A stretch of DNA of 64,000 bases from Halorussus litoreus (GCF_003382685.1 NZ_QLVG01000038.1:1-64000), one strand, 5' to 3'; counted from the first letter of the stretch, positions 46,598 to 56,584 are shown. The notes: generated by a model not told the origin, from the letters alone. Numbers and translations are program-made.

Positions 46598-47005
46598 ATG
46601 CGACGAGACGACCGCGACGACCCCTTCGACGACCTCTTCCGCGAGATCGAGCGCATGATGAACGAGATGATGGGCGACGACTTCGACATGCGCGTCGAAC
46701 GCGACGCGAATCCTGCTGGCGGCCCAACCGGATTCGGCTCGGAGACCCACGTGGACGTTCACCAGACCGACGACGTGGTGCGGGTCGTCGCCGACCTTCC
46801 CGGGGTCGTGAAGGAGGACATCGACCTCAAGTGCGACGGCGAGGTCCTGACCATCGGCGCGGCCAGCGACCACCGCGAGTACGACGAGCGGGTCCGCCTG
46901 CCGGCGCAGGTCGACGAGCACTCCGCGACCGCGACGTACAACAACGGCGTGCTCGAAGTGACGTTCGAGCAGTCCGACGAGTCGGCCGACATCGACGTGC
47001 AGTAA
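46598..47005 (+). CDS. hsp20: Hsp20/alpha-crystallin small heat-shock protein
   Basis: A 135-residue sHSP. The N-terminal helix has FREIERMMNEMMGDDFD; the alpha-crystallin domain runs from HVDVHQTDDVVRVVADLPGV to YNNGVLEVTFEQ, containing the signature GVLEVTF. It lacks a clear C-terminal IxI motif (it ends ADIDVQ), which may affect oligomer assembly. The ATG at 46598 is close to a CAAAGGCTTTTG element about 30 bp upstream. Confidence 0.92.
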   Translation: MRRDDRDDPFDDLFREIERMMNEMMGDDFDMRVERDANPAGGPTGFGSETHVDVHQTDDVVRVVADLPGVVKEDIDLKCDGEVLTIGAASDHREYDERVRLPAQVDEHSATATYNNGVLEVTFEQSDESADIDVQ

Positions 47006-47133
47006 CTCGGCGGAACCGGGGTCGGTTTCTACAGGGTGGCTCTGTTTTCGGTCTTTTTCGGCCAAAATCTGAGTCTTCGGCTCGACTTCTACTTCGGCCT
47101 CCCGTCCTCGGCACAATTCCCAATTTTCAGGGT

Positions 47134-47504
47134 CGGCGCGCGCGAGCAACGCGCGTGAGGGAGGAGCGAACGCAGTGAGCGACGAGGCTGGGGAGGCGTG
47201 AGGCTCGCGGTTGCGGTGTCCCCTAGGCCGCGGCAGTAGCTAGCTTCACGTGTCTCAAATTGGACGTGATCAGGAACACGAAGCTAGCTACTGCCGAGGC
47301 ACATGAGTGACCGCACAGCACCGCGACCGTACCTCGTCCTCCCCAACCGCTTGCGGTCCTCGCTGCGCTGCGGTCCTCAGCCACCGGCAGACGGTCCTGC
47401 TCGCCTTCGGCTGCGCGGGCTGCGACTGCCGAGCCTGCACTCGCTTCGCTCGTGCAGACCTCGCGCGATTTGGCGCGACACGAGGTCGCGCCACCGCGCG
47501 CCGG
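47134..47504 (-). repeat. large nested palindromic element, copy C (inverted)
   Basis: A 371-bp element inserted in the opposite orientation to A, B and D: its right end carries the TGGCGCGAC-ACGAG-GTCGCGCCA hairpin (47471-47493) that is the left hairpin in A and B, and its left end has the CGCGCG...CGCGCG hairpin. Core AGCTAGCT blocks lie at 47238-47245 and 47282-47289 with a 36-nt spacer, framed by GGCAGT and ACTGCC. Fills most of the 565-bp convergent gap between hsp20 and the RimK-like gene. Confidence 0.8.
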
Positions 47505-47570
47505 AGGTAAGTGTGGCATCAAGTGCGACCGTTCCGAAGACCACAGTCGAGCTACCCCGTAGTGACTACC

Positions 47571-48440
47571 TCACCTGCGCTCCGCCACCGCCCGAATCAG
47601 GTCCGCCAGCCCGTCGTAGAATCCGTCGTCGTACTTCGTCTCGGCGTCGACCGTCGGCCGGGCGTTGGTCTCGTTGACCACCGCGCGGTCCCCGGAGACC
47701 AGCAGATCCACGCCGAGGAAGTCGATATCGAGCGCGTCGGCCGTCCGCTCGGCGAGGTCGCGCAGGTCTGCCGGGAGGTCCACGCCGGTCGCGACCGCGC
47801 CGCGGTGGACGTTGTGCTTCCAGCGATTCTCACTCGCGTCGCTCGAAATCCTGCGCTCGACGCCGCCGACGCACTCGCCGTCGACGACCATCGCGCGGTA
47901 GTCGGTGGCCTCGGGCACGAACTCCTGGACCAGAAACGACTTGTCGCCGGTCGCGCGGTAGTCGTGGACCAGATCGAGGTAGTCGGTCACGCCGAGGAAC
48001 GAGTCCGCGTCGCCGACCTTCGCCACGCCGACGCCCCGGGTCGTGGAGTTGGGCTTGACCACCACCGGCGAACCGAAGCGGTCGAAGGCGTCGAGCAGGT
48101 CGGCCTCCTCGGCGGGGTTCGAGACGAGGACGGTTTCTGGAACGGGGATTCCCGCTCGCTCCAGCGTGGCGATGACCCCGGCCTTGTTCCGCGACCGGAG
48201 GACCGCCTCGCGGTCGTTGACCCACGGCACGTCGAGCAGCGCGTCGAGCACGCCGCCCTCCATCGCTCGCGAGGGGTAGACGAACCCCGCGTCGAACTCG
48301 TCGCCAGTCCACGGCGGGTCCGCGAGCGAGACGGTTCGGCCCTCGCTCGGGACGTGGTGGACCGCGATGCCCCGCTCGGCGAGGGGGTCGCGGATGCGCT
48401 CGAACGTCTCCTCTCGGTAGGCGACCGCGAGGTCCAGCAT
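47571..48440 (-). CDS. RimK-like ATP-grasp ligase
   Basis: A 289-residue ATP-grasp enzyme of the RimK/LysX type, which ligates an amino acid (often glutamate) to a carboxylate. Segments seen: RSRNKAGVIATLERAGIPVPETVLV, VVVKPNSTTRGVGVAKV (ATP-grasp phosphate loop), SFLVQEFVPEATDYRAMVVDGE, WKHNVHRGAVATGVD, and the metal-binding FLGVDLLVSGDRAVVNETNARP. Substrate unknown. Single gene. Confidence 0.88.
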   Translation of the reverse strand: MLDLAVAYREETFERIRDPLAERGIAVHHVPSEGRTVSLADPPWTGDEFDAGFVYPSRAMEGGVLDALLDVPWVNDREAVLRSRNKAGVIATLERAGIPVPETVLVSNPAEEADLLDAFDRFGSPVVVKPNSTTRGVGVAKVGDADSFLGVTDYLDLVHDYRATGDKSFLVQEFVPEATDYRAMVVDGECVGGVERRISSDASENRWKHNVHRGAVATGVDLPADLRDLAERTADALDIDFLGVDLLVSGDRAVVNETNARPTVDAETKYDDGFYDGLADLIRAVAERR

Positions 48441-48597
48441 AGGTGCTTGGTGGGAGCGTGCGAGTAAAAAGGTGCGTCTTGGGCGGCCCGACCACCGCCA
48501 GCGTACCGGCTGCTATCGACCTACAGAACGCTACGTTAACGAGGTGTTGGTCCATCGACGACGACCGGCTGAACGAATCGAAAGAAAATTCGACTGG

Positions 48598-49128
48598 TTA
48601 CGAGACGAGCAGTTCCTCACCGCGCTCGACCTTGATGCGGCAGGGCGGCGAGATCTTGTTGTACGAACGGCGGAGCGCGTCCTTGACGACGGGCGCCTCC
48701 TCGGGCTGGCACCACGCGGTGAAGATGCGCTCGCCCGCGCCGATTCGGGCGGCCGTGCCGACGACCTTGCCGAACGCCTGTCGCATTCCGTCGGAGACGC
48801 GGTCCGCGCCCGCGCCGGTCGCCTGCTTGTTCTCCCGGATGACGTGGTGGGGGAACTTCCGGAGGATCATCTTGTAGTTGCCCTCGCCGAGCTCCTTGAT
48901 GAGGTGGCGGTTGGCCGACAGCCGGGAGGCCTCGAGCGCGCCGTGGCGGATCTGGACCTCTTCCTCGGTGACGAGGCTGATCTGAACCGGGTAGTCGTCT
49001 CCGTCGGCTTCGAGGTTCCCCATGCTGTGCTGTGCGATCTTCGAGCCGGGGATGCCGGTGATGTACTCTCGGCGAGTGTACGCGGGCTTGCTGATCTCCC
49101 GGTACATCGAGGCGGGTTTCTCGGACAT
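48598..49128 (-). CDS. rpl10e: 50S ribosomal protein uL16 (L10e)
   Basis: A 176-residue archaeal uL16, a peptidyl-transferase-centre protein. Characteristic sequence: [78 protein letters not shown]. Full length. It stands alone rather than in an operon with other ribosomal genes, as is usual in haloarchaea. Confidence 0.98.
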   Translation of the reverse strand: MSEKPASMYREISKPAYTRREYITGIPGSKIAQHSMGNLEADGDDYPVQISLVTEEEVQIRHGALEASRLSANRHLIKELGEGNYKMILRKFPHHVIRENKQATGAGADRVSDGMRQAFGKVVGTAARIGAGERIFTAWCQPEEAPVVKDALRRSYNKISPPCRIKVERGEELLVS

Positions 49129-49230
49129 GGTTATTACCGGAATCTGAGGGTCACGCGGCGGATAAACCCTTCGATGCGCGGTAAGGCGGGGTTCCGGAGC
49201 TTCGCGCCATCTACTCTACGACGGTGCCCG

Positions 49231-50088
49231 TTACTCCACGACCACGTACGTCAGCGCCGCGAGCAGGCCGCCCTCGACGAACCCCGCGCCGTGCGCGAAG
49301 ACGTTCGTGAACGTCCCCTGCGAGACGGGGTCGGCCGGGAACAGTCCGTACACCAGCCAGACGAGCAGCGCGAGGACCAGCCCCACGTACAGCAGGTCCT
49401 GCCCCACCTGTCGGTAGTGGGCGTCACCGTAGGCGGTCCGGCGGCCGCGCGAGACGATGCCCGACACCGTCAGCGCGAGCCCGACCGCGACCGCGCCGCC
49501 CTCCACGAGTCCGATCTGCGGCGCGTATATCCAGAGGAGTTCGCCGAGCAACAGCAGGACCGCGAACTGGCCGACGAAGAACACCGTCTCGCGCGAGTAG
49601 GTCGCCCGGAGGTGGACCGCCACCGCCACGAGCAGGAAGCCGCCGAAGCCCGCGACCACGCCCGAGAATCCCCGAGAGACCGGCGACGAGTCCGGGAACC
49701 GGGCGGCCAACACCGCGTAGCTCGTGAGGTTGACCGCGACCGGCAGCACCACGAGGAACAGCGGGACCGTCCGGCGGAACCACGACCGGCGGTCGGCGTT
49801 GAGACAGACCAGATACGTCACGGCCGCCAGCGAGACGTAGCCGCCGAGGTTGCTGAACAGGTGGTCGGTCCCCGCGTGGACGTACGCCGACGTGAGCAGG
49901 GTCGCGGGCGCGAACGCCGCGTGGTCGAACGCCATGCTGTCGTGGACCGTCCCGGGCAGGAGGAACTGTATCGCGAGCAAGAGGCCCCCGACCGCGGCGA
50001 CGCCCGCGAGGTCGCCGAGCACCGCAGACCGGGGGTAGCCGAGCACGCGGGGGTTCTGGGCGGCCGCCGGGGGCCTCGGGTCGCTCAT
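49231..50088 (-). CDS. rhomboid family intramembrane protease
   Basis: A 285-residue membrane protein with about eight hydrophobic segments. Rhomboid motifs are intact: HxxxN (His76, Asn80), RGFSGVVAGFGG with nucleophile Ser142, and His266 in FAHGAGFVEG. It differs from the rhomboid at 16106 in length and in an inserted loop, so the two are distinct paralogues. Substrate unknown. Confidence 0.88.
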   Translation of the reverse strand: MSDPRPPAAAQNPRVLGYPRSAVLGDLAGVAAVGGLLLAIQFLLPGTVHDSMAFDHAAFAPATLLTSAYVHAGTDHLFSNLGGYVSLAAVTYLVCLNADRRSWFRRTVPLFLVVLPVAVNLTSYAVLAARFPDSSPVSRGFSGVVAGFGGFLLVAVAVHLRATYSRETVFFVGQFAVLLLLGELLWIYAPQIGLVEGGAVAVGLALTVSGIVSRGRRTAYGDAHYRQVGQDLLYVGLVLALLVWLVYGLFPADPVSQGTFTNVFAHGAGFVEGGLLAALTYVVVE

Positions 50089-50215
50089 TCGGACGGACGT
50101 TCGACCGCGAGGGCCAAAAGCGTCGCCCCGATGGGTGAGTTACCAATGGCGATGATGCGTTTGTGAGGCCCGGTGTCGCCGGAACGACTATTGGGGTCCG
50201 CGAGACACCAACGGC

Positions 50216-51064
50216 ATGGTCGAAGTCAACGAAAACGAGAGCGGCACGTTCGACATCGGCGGTGAACTCACGGTGAACCGACTCGGCTACGGCGCGATGC
50301 GGCTCACCGGGGAGAACATCGTCGGCAGGCCCGACGACCCCGAGGAGGCCCGCGAGGTGCTCCGGCGCGCGGTCGAACTGGGCGTCGACTTCGTCGACAC
50401 CGCCGACTCGTACGGCCCGGGCGTGAGCGAGCGCATCATCGGCGAGGTGCTCGACCCTGACGACGCGGTGGTGGCGACGAAGGCCGGACTCCTCCGGAAC
50501 CGCGGGGGCGAGTGGATACCCCACGGCGGGCCGGACTTCTTCCGGAATCAGGTACTCTGCAGCCTCGACCGCCTCGGGGTCGACAGCATCGACCTCTACC
50601 AGCTTCACTCCCCGAACGTCGACGCCGACTTCGAGGAGGCCGTGACCACTTTCGGCGAGTTGCAAGACGATGGGCTGGTCGACCACGTGGGCATCAGCAA
50701 CGTGGACGTCGAGCAGTTCGAGACCGCCCGCGACCACGTCGAGGTGGCGACCGTCCAGAACGAGTACAACGTCGGCAACCGCGAGCACGAGGACGTGCTC
50801 GAGGCCTGCGAGGACGCCGGCGTAGGCTTCATCCCGTACTTCCCCATCGGCGGCGGCGACCTCGGGGAGACGGGCGAGGCGTTGGCGTCTGTGGCCGACG
50901 ACCACGGCGCGACCCCGCGACAGGTCGCCCTGGCGTGGCTCCTCGAGCGCTCGCCCGTGACGCTCCCGATTCCGGGCACGTCGAGCGTCGACCATCTGGA
51001 GGAGAACGTGGCGGCGTCCGGGCTCGACCTCTCGGACGAGGACGTGAAGCGACTCGACGCGTGA
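50216..51064 (+). CDS. aldo/keto reductase
   Basis: A 282-residue AKR with the (beta/alpha)8 fold, reducing carbonyls with NADPH. The catalytic tetrad is visible as Asp61 and Tyr66 (VDTADSYG), Lys89 (VATKAG) and His131 (YQLHSPN). NADPH-site features include LPIPGTSSVDHLEENVAA. Substrate unknown. It is 200 bp upstream of the ABC operon on the same strand and may be unrelated to it. Confidence 0.92.
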   Translation: MVEVNENESGTFDIGGELTVNRLGYGAMRLTGENIVGRPDDPEEAREVLRRAVELGVDFVDTADSYGPGVSERIIGEVLDPDDAVVATKAGLLRNRGGEWIPHGGPDFFRNQVLCSLDRLGVDSIDLYQLHSPNVDADFEEAVTTFGELQDDGLVDHVGISNVDVEQFETARDHVEVATVQNEYNVGNREHEDVLEACEDAGVGFIPYFPIGGGDLGETGEALASVADDHGATPRQVALAWLLERSPVTLPIPGTSSVDHLEENVAASGLDLSDEDVKRLDA

Positions 51065-51208
51065 GGCGGCTCGGCGAGCGTGGTGGCCGCTCGCTCGTCG
51101 ACTGAATCCCCCGCCCGAATCAGCGAATAGAGAACAGAAAACCGAGTAAATAGCTCGCTCTGGGCGGCTACGAGGCTTGTTTGCGGCTTGACAACGGCTG
51201 GAAGGTCG

Positions 51209-51244
51209 TTTACCACTGCTCTATGGTGAAGAACTCCTATATAG
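51209..51244 (+). promoter_or_regulatory. ABC operon promoter with TTTACCA...TGGTGAA operator
   Basis: TTTACCA (51209-51215) and TGGTGAA (51224-51230) form a 6-of-7 inverted repeat with 8-nt spacer, ending six bases before the TATA box CTATATAG (51237-51244). The ATG at 51266 fits a leaderless start. A similar TTTAC...GTGAA pair precedes the TATA box of the nitrilase gene, so both may bind the TrmB regulator encoded at 58206. Confidence 0.55.
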
Positions 51245-51265
51245 CATATTCAGTGAGAAACTGTC

Positions 51266-52699
51266 ATGGCTGGCGATACCAAACAGTCAACGAGCGGGAG
51301 TAGTTCGACCAATAGAACACGCCGTCGCTTCCTGGAGGCGACGGGTGCGGGGACCGTCGTCGCACTCGCGGGATGTCTCGGCGGTGGCGGTGACGGCGAT
51401 GGCGGCGATGGCGGCGACGGCGGTGGCGGCAGCGGCGAGACAACGGGCAACGGGAACGCCACGACAGGCAGTAGCGGCACGAAGACCATCCGCGTCATCA
51501 ACTCGGCGTACGAGCCGGTCCAGAAGGTCTTCGAGGAGATCTTCAGCGAGTTCGAGGAACAAGAGGGCAACGTCGAAGTCGAGTACAACCGCGTCGACTT
51601 CGCCGACGCGCCCCAGCAGGCCGCGCAGGCTCAGGCCGCCGGCGAGCCGTGGGACGTGATGAATCTCGCGTCGCCCGGTAACAACGTGACCGCGGCCCAG
51701 GAAGGGCTGCTCCAGCCGATCAACGACGTGGTCGACGACCGCGGGGTCGACTACTGGAACGAGAAGGCCATGTTCAAACTCGACGGTGACCACTACTTCG
51801 CCCCGCACTACGGCTCGGTCATCAAGCTGAACTACCGGGTCGACATGTTCGAGGAGGCGGGCGCGCCGATGCCCCCGTTCGACAACTGGGAGCAGTACAT
51901 GACCGCGGCCGAGAAGCTGACCAACACCAGCAAGAACCAGTACGGCCATCCCGTCTTCCTCGGGAGCAACCACTTCCACGGCGTCTGGCCGATGATGCTC
52001 ACCATGATGAACGGCGGTGGCGTCGTCAACCCCGACGGCGACATCGTGTTCGACTCCCAGGAGACCGCCGAGGCGCTCCAGTTCGTCAAGGACATGGACC
52101 AGTACAGTCCGACGAGCGCGCACAACTCCTCGATCCCGGACATGCGCCCGCCGCTGTACCAGGGCCAGTACGCGATGACGTGGTACTCCACCAATCAGGT
52201 GGCCGCCGACATCGAGAGCTACAACCCCGACCTGAAGGGCGACGTGCAGGTCACCCACGTTCCGGCTCCGAAGGGCAACGAGCCGGTCGCACGGATGACC
52301 GGGACCGGGTACGGCGTCAGCAGCGAGACCGAGCATCCCAAAGTTGCAAAGCGGCTGGTCAAGTACATCACCGAGCGCGAGAACGTCACTCGCATGCTGA
52401 CCGCGAACCCCACCGCCAAGATTCCGATGGTCAAGGGCGTCCTCGAGGAGGACGCGATGTGGGAGAACGACACCATGCAGGAGTACGAGGACCTCTACCG
52501 GGACCTCGTCGGCATCGCGGAGGACTACGGCCGCATCATCGCGGTCAACGAGAACCCCGAAACGGTCAACCCGATCACCGGTCGCGCGCTGAGCGAGACC
52601 ATGGTCGTCGGCGCGGCACAGGACGCGGTGCTCGAAGACATGGACCCGATGGACGCTGCGACCAAGTGGGCCGACCGCATGCGCGAGGAATACAAGTAA
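51266..52699 (+). CDS. ABC sugar-type extracellular solute-binding lipoprotein
   Basis: A 477-residue binding protein of the carbohydrate uptake family 1. The N-terminus RTRRRFLEATGAGTVVALAGC combines a Tat motif with a lipobox (Cys37), followed by a Gly/Asp-rich linker that tethers it to the membrane. The mature part has TIRVINSAYEPVQKVFEEIFSEFEEQ and MNGGGVVNPDGDIVFDSQETAEALQFVKDM, typical of this family. First gene of an operon with two permeases. The ligand is not known; a sugar or glycerol-phosphate-like compound is the family expectation. Confidence 0.93.
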   Translation: MAGDTKQSTSGSSSTNRTRRRFLEATGAGTVVALAGCLGGGGDGDGGDGGDGGGGSGETTGNGNATTGSSGTKTIRVINSAYEPVQKVFEEIFSEFEEQEGNVEVEYNRVDFADAPQQAAQAQAAGEPWDVMNLASPGNNVTAAQEGLLQPINDVVDDRGVDYWNEKAMFKLDGDHYFAPHYGSVIKLNYRVDMFEEAGAPMPPFDNWEQYMTAAEKLTNTSKNQYGHPVFLGSNHFHGVWPMMLTMMNGGGVVNPDGDIVFDSQETAEALQFVKDMDQYSPTSAHNSSIPDMRPPLYQGQYAMTWYSTNQVAADIESYNPDLKGDVQVTHVPAPKGNEPVARMTGTGYGVSSETEHPKVAKRLVKYITERENVTRMLTANPTAKIPMVKGVLEEDAMWENDTMQEYEDLYRDLVGIAEDYGRIIAVNENPETVNPITGRALSETMVVGAAQDAVLEDMDPMDAATKWADRMREEYK

Positions 52700-52703
52700 T
52701 CAC

Positions 52704-53645
52704 ATGTCAGAGGTCAGCGAGCAAACGTCGGCGACGTCGACTGGCGCGTTAGCGCAGGCCAAGAACAAGCTCGACAATCTCAGCGAGAACCAGATGGGGC
52801 TCCTGCTGGTCCTGCCCCTCGCAGTGCTGCTGATGGTGCTGTACCTGTACCCCATCCTCCGCGGGTTCGTGTTCAGCCTCCAAGAAGTCAGCCTGTTCGC
52901 GACGGATCCGGTCTGGGCCGGCGCGCAGCAGTACGTCGACACGCTAAACTCCGATCGGTTCTGGGGCGCGCTGGAGAACGGCATCGTCTACACCGTCGGT
53001 TCGGTCGCCGTGACCGTGGTCGTCGGCGTGGGCACCGCGCTCGTGCTCAACCGTTCGTTCTTCGGCGAGCGGTTCGTGACGGGGCTCGTCCTCTCGCCGT
53101 ACATGATCCCCATCGTGGGGATCGTACTGGTGTTCCGGTGGCTGTTCAACGGACTGAACGGCGCGGCCAACTACGTGTTCATCGAACTCGGCCTCGTCAA
53201 CCAACCCATCGCGTGGTTCAGCAGTTCCACGTACGCGATGCCGATGCTCATCCTCATCAGCGGGTGGGCGCTGTATCCGTTCGTCTGCATGTTGGTGCTG
53301 GCGAAGCTCCAGACGATTCCCGACGAGTACTACGAGGCCGCCGACCTGATGGGGGCCTCGCGCACCCGTCAGTTCGTCTCGATCACGCTCCCACAGCTCA
53401 AGAGCGTGCTGTTCGTCGCCATCCTGCTCCGGATGCTGTGGACGTTCAACCTGTTCGACATCATCTGGCTCGGGACCCAGGGCGGACCGGGCAACGCGAC
53501 CGAGACGCTCCCGATCATGGCCTACCGCATCGCGTTCGACGGGCTCCGCCTCGGTGAGGGCACCGCGGTCGCCTTCCTCACCTTCGTGGTGCTCGCGGCC
53601 GGAACCACCATCTACTTCCGTTCGTTCGGGGAGGCGAGCGCATAA
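52704..53645 (+). CDS. ABC sugar-type permease (MalF-like)
   Basis: A 313-residue permease with six spans (first: LLLVLPLAVLLMVLYLYPILRGFVF) and the EAA loop EYYEAADLMGASRTRQFVSITLPQL that contacts the ATPase. It begins 4 nt after the binding-protein gene and its stop overlaps the next start (TAATG). Partner of the MalG-like subunit. Confidence 0.94.
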   Translation: MSEVSEQTSATSTGALAQAKNKLDNLSENQMGLLLVLPLAVLLMVLYLYPILRGFVFSLQEVSLFATDPVWAGAQQYVDTLNSDRFWGALENGIVYTVGSVAVTVVVGVGTALVLNRSFFGERFVTGLVLSPYMIPIVGIVLVFRWLFNGLNGAANYVFIELGLVNQPIAWFSSSTYAMPMLILISGWALYPFVCMLVLAKLQTIPDEYYEAADLMGASRTRQFVSITLPQLKSVLFVAILLRMLWTFNLFDIIWLGTQGGPGNATETLPIMAYRIAFDGLRLGEGTAVAFLTFVVLAAGTTIYFRSFGEASA

Positions 53646-54487
53646 TGTTCGACCTCACTCTCCGCCAGCGACACTACCTCGAACGCGTGACGACCTACGG
53701 GCTGGTCATCGGCATGACGGTCCTGCTGATGATTCCGATGGTATGGGGCGTGCTGTCGTCGGTCCGACCGTCCCAAGAGCTGTTCTCGTGGCCGCCCCAG
53801 CTCATCCCGTCGAACATCACGCTCGACAACTACCGGCTGCTGCTGGAGACGACCGAGTTCACCCAGTACTTCGTCAACAGCCTCGTGGTGGCCGTGCTCG
53901 CGATGGTGTTCACGCTGAGCATCGCCACGCCCGCCGCGTACGCGGTCACGCGCTACGAGTTCAAGGGCAGGCAGTACGTCACCAACCTCAGCACCATCAT
54001 CTACATGTTCCCGCTCGTGCTGCTGGGCATCCCGCTGTTCGTCATCTTCTCGCAGCTCGGGCTCACCAACTCCCGGCTCGGACTCGCGCTGACGCACACG
54101 GCGTTCGCGCTCCCGTTCGCGCTGATGTTGCTCCGGGTGTTCTTCAACGACATCTCGCCCGCCATCGTCGAGTCGGCGCGACTCGTCGGCGCTGGCAGGA
54201 TCACCATCATCCGGAAGATCATCCTGCCGCTGTCGCTGCCGGGCATCGTCGCGACCGTCATCTTCGTGATGGCGCTGTCGTGGAAGGAGTACTTCTTCGC
54301 GCTCCTGCTGATGAACAAGAACGCACTCTCGACGCTCCCCATCGGCATCGCCAGCCTCATCGGTATGTCGACGACCAACTGGGGGCTCATCCTCGGCGGC
54401 GTGATGATCATGAGCCTCCCGCCGATGGTGCTCATCTTCTTCCTCTACGACTACCTGCTGGAGGGCTTCGCCGTCAGCACGCTGTAG
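53645..54487 (+). CDS. ABC sugar-type permease (MalG-like)
   Basis: A 280-residue permease, second transmembrane subunit of the uptake system. Six spans; EAA loop AIVESARLVGAGRITIIRKIILPLS. The ATG overlaps the stop of the MalF-like gene by one base. The operon ends here, and its ATPase is encoded on the opposite strand beyond a 1-kb palindromic element. Confidence 0.94.
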   Translation: MFDLTLRQRHYLERVTTYGLVIGMTVLLMIPMVWGVLSSVRPSQELFSWPPQLIPSNITLDNYRLLLETTEFTQYFVNSLVVAVLAMVFTLSIATPAAYAVTRYEFKGRQYVTNLSTIIYMFPLVLLGIPLFVIFSQLGLTNSRLGLALTHTAFALPFALMLLRVFFNDISPAIVESARLVGAGRITIIRKIILPLSLPGIVATVIFVMALSWKEYFFALLLMNKNALSTLPIGIASLIGMSTTNWGLILGGVMIMSLPPMVLIFFLYDYLLEGFAVSTL

Positions 54488-54633
54488 TCGTCGGGGACTC
54501 TCTCGGTTTTCTCACGCTTCTCGCGTCCGATACTCCGGAGTGGATTCGCCGAGCGAACGCTGATTCTCACGCTTGCCTTGATGCAGCTGATGTGGCCTTC
54601 TGAATCGGCGTACGCCCAGTTTTGCTCTCCACT

Positions 54634-55260
54634 CCGGCGCGTGCTGTCGCGGCCTCTCGTGGCCGCGCCCAAGCGCGCGAGGTCTGCAGGAGCGAAGTCG
54701 TTCGAAAATCGGAGATTTTCGTGATCACGAGAGAGCGAAGCTCTCTCGGACGACGACTGCAGGCTCGGCGGACGCGGTTTGTCCGCCGGTGGACGAGCAT
54801 CGCAGCCCGGAACCGAGTGGAGGGCGAGAAGCGCAAGAGGCTGGGGAGGTGTGAGGGCCGCGGTTGCGGTGCTGTGCGGATACGGTCGCGGTTGCGGTGC
54901 TGTGCGGTCACGCCTCGGCTCAAGCGATAGCTAGCTCCGACTCGTCGAGAAAAGAGTAGATGAAATCGTGAAGCTAGCTTCAGCTTGAGCATAGCCGCAA
55001 CCGCACCGCAACAGCACCGCAGCCTCGAACCTCCCCAGCCGTCTGCGTTGTCCGCGAACGCAGTTCGCAGAGCAGCGAGACGCCTGCGGCGTCTCGCAAG
55101 CCTCGGCCTCCGCTTCGCTCCGTTGTCTCCAGCAATCGGAGATTGCTGGGATCGGACGGGAGCGGCGCTCCCGTCGACCTCGCGGGCCGCCGTCCCGCGC
55201 AGTGACGAACACCTCCGATTTCGGACCACGCTTACTCGTCCCCCGCGCGCGTTACCCGTC
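54634..55260 (+). repeat. large nested palindromic element, copy D
   Basis: The largest copy (627 bp), same orientation as A. Left end CCGGCGCGTG with a GTCGCGGCC-TCTCGT-GGCCGCG hairpin. Extra hairpins are nested in the left half (GAAAATC-GGA-GATTTTC near 54704-54720; GAGAGAGC-GAA-GCTCTCTC near 54730-54748). Core AGCTAGCT blocks are at 54929-54936 and 54972-54979 with a 35-nt spacer, flanked by GCGGTTGCGGTGC and its complement. Occupies the convergent gap between the MalG-like and MalK-like genes; the rest of the 1,012-bp gap (to 55499) shows direct GAGAAGC-type repeats but no gene. Confidence 0.78.
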
Positions 55261-55499
55261 GCACCGACCGCAGCGCCGAGAGAGAAGCGATTCGAGAGTG
55301 CCGAGGGAGAAGCAGATCGAGAGTGCCGGGGGAACTGCTTCAAGAGAAGTTCCGGGAGAGAAGCGTTCACGAGAAGTTACTGAATGCGTAGCTCCGCGAG
55401 AACATCCAGCGATAGCTCACAGCCGAGAACTCGAAACCACCCGCGAAAACCACTCGCGAGCACGAGAAAACGCGCGCGAGCCGCAGTACGGCGACTACC

Positions 55500-56582
55500 T
55501 CAGTAGATGCACTCGCCGGAGTCCGCGTCGAACAGGAGGACCTGCTCGGAGCGGACCGTGACGTTCCGGGACTCGTCGTCGCCGATGCTCACGTCGCCGG
55601 GCACGATGGCCTTGAACGCCTCGTCGCCCACGTCGAGGTGGACGATCTTGTCCTTGCCCGTCGGCTCGACGAACTTCACGTACGCCTCGAAGCCCTCGGG
55701 GTCGTCGTCTACGAGGTCGAGATGCTCAGGGCGGATGCCGAGTCGGAGCGTCTCGCCCGCCGACAGGGAGCGGTCGGCTTCGCTCGGGTCGATGGGGACC
55801 TCCGCGAAGCCGAGGTCGGCCCGGAGGTCCTCGCCCTCGCCGACGAGCTCCACGTCGAAGAAGTTCATCGACGGCGTGCCGATGAAGTGGCCGACGAATT
55901 CGTTGTTCGGGTCGTTGTACACCTCCTCTGGCGGTGCGAACTGCTGGATCTCGCCGTCGTTCATCACGACGATGCGGTCGCTCATCGTCATCGCCTGCTC
56001 CTGATCGTGGGTGACGTACACCGTCGTCACGCCGATCTGGCGGTGGAGCTCCTGAAGTTCCTCGCGGATCTCGACCCGGAGCTTCGCGTCGAGGCTGGCG
56101 AGCGGTTCGTCGAGCAGGAACACGTCGGGGTCGAGCACGGTGGTCCGGCCGATGGCGACGCGCTGCTGCTGCCCGCCCGAGAGTTCGCCCGGGTTCCGGT
56201 CGAGCAGCTCCGCGATGTCGAGCATCTCAGCGGCGTCGACCACGCGGTCGGTTCGCTCCTCTTCGGAAATGCCGTTGATCTTCAGCCCGAACTCCATGTT
56301 GTTCCGGACCGACATATGCGGGTAGAGCGCGAGGTTCTGGAACACCATCCCCACGTTGCGCTTGTTCGGCGGCTCGTCGGTCACGTCGTCGTTGCCGAAC
56401 ATGATCTTCCCGCTGGTCGCCTCTTCGAGACCGGCGATGATGCGAAGCGTCGTGGTCTTGCCACACCCGCTCGGGCCGACGATGCTGATGAACTCGCCGT
56501 TCTGGATGTCGGCGTCGATGTCGTCGACTGCCTGTACGTCGCCGAAGCGCTTGCCGATGGCGTCGAGGCTGATCGACGTCAT
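55500..56582 (-). CDS. ABC sugar-type ATPase (MalK/UgpC-like)
   Basis: A 360-residue ATPase energising carbohydrate uptake. Walker A GPSGCGKTT at 36-44, Q-loop FQNLALYPHMSVRNN, signature LSGGQQQRVAIGRT, Walker B VFLLDEPLASLDAKLR and switch His in VYVTHDQEQAMTMSD. A C-terminal MalK-type regulatory OB-fold region (about 235-360) is present. The start is the ATG at 56582, two bases after the RraA-like gene stop on the same strand. It is the obvious partner of the permeases encoded at 52704-54487. Confidence 0.95.
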   Translation of the reverse strand: MTSISLDAIGKRFGDVQAVDDIDADIQNGEFISIVGPSGCGKTTTLRIIAGLEEATSGKIMFGNDDVTDEPPNKRNVGMVFQNLALYPHMSVRNNMEFGLKINGISEEERTDRVVDAAEMLDIAELLDRNPGELSGGQQQRVAIGRTTVLDPDVFLLDEPLASLDAKLRVEIREELQELHRQIGVTTVYVTHDQEQAMTMSDRIVVMNDGEIQQFAPPEEVYNDPNNEFVGHFIGTPSMNFFDVELVGEGEDLRADLGFAEVPIDPSEADRSLSAGETLRLGIRPEHLDLVDDDPEGFEAYVKFVEPTGKDKIVHLDVGDEAFKAIVPGDVSIGDDESRNVTVRSEQVLLFDADSGECIY

Positions 56583-56584
56583 CC

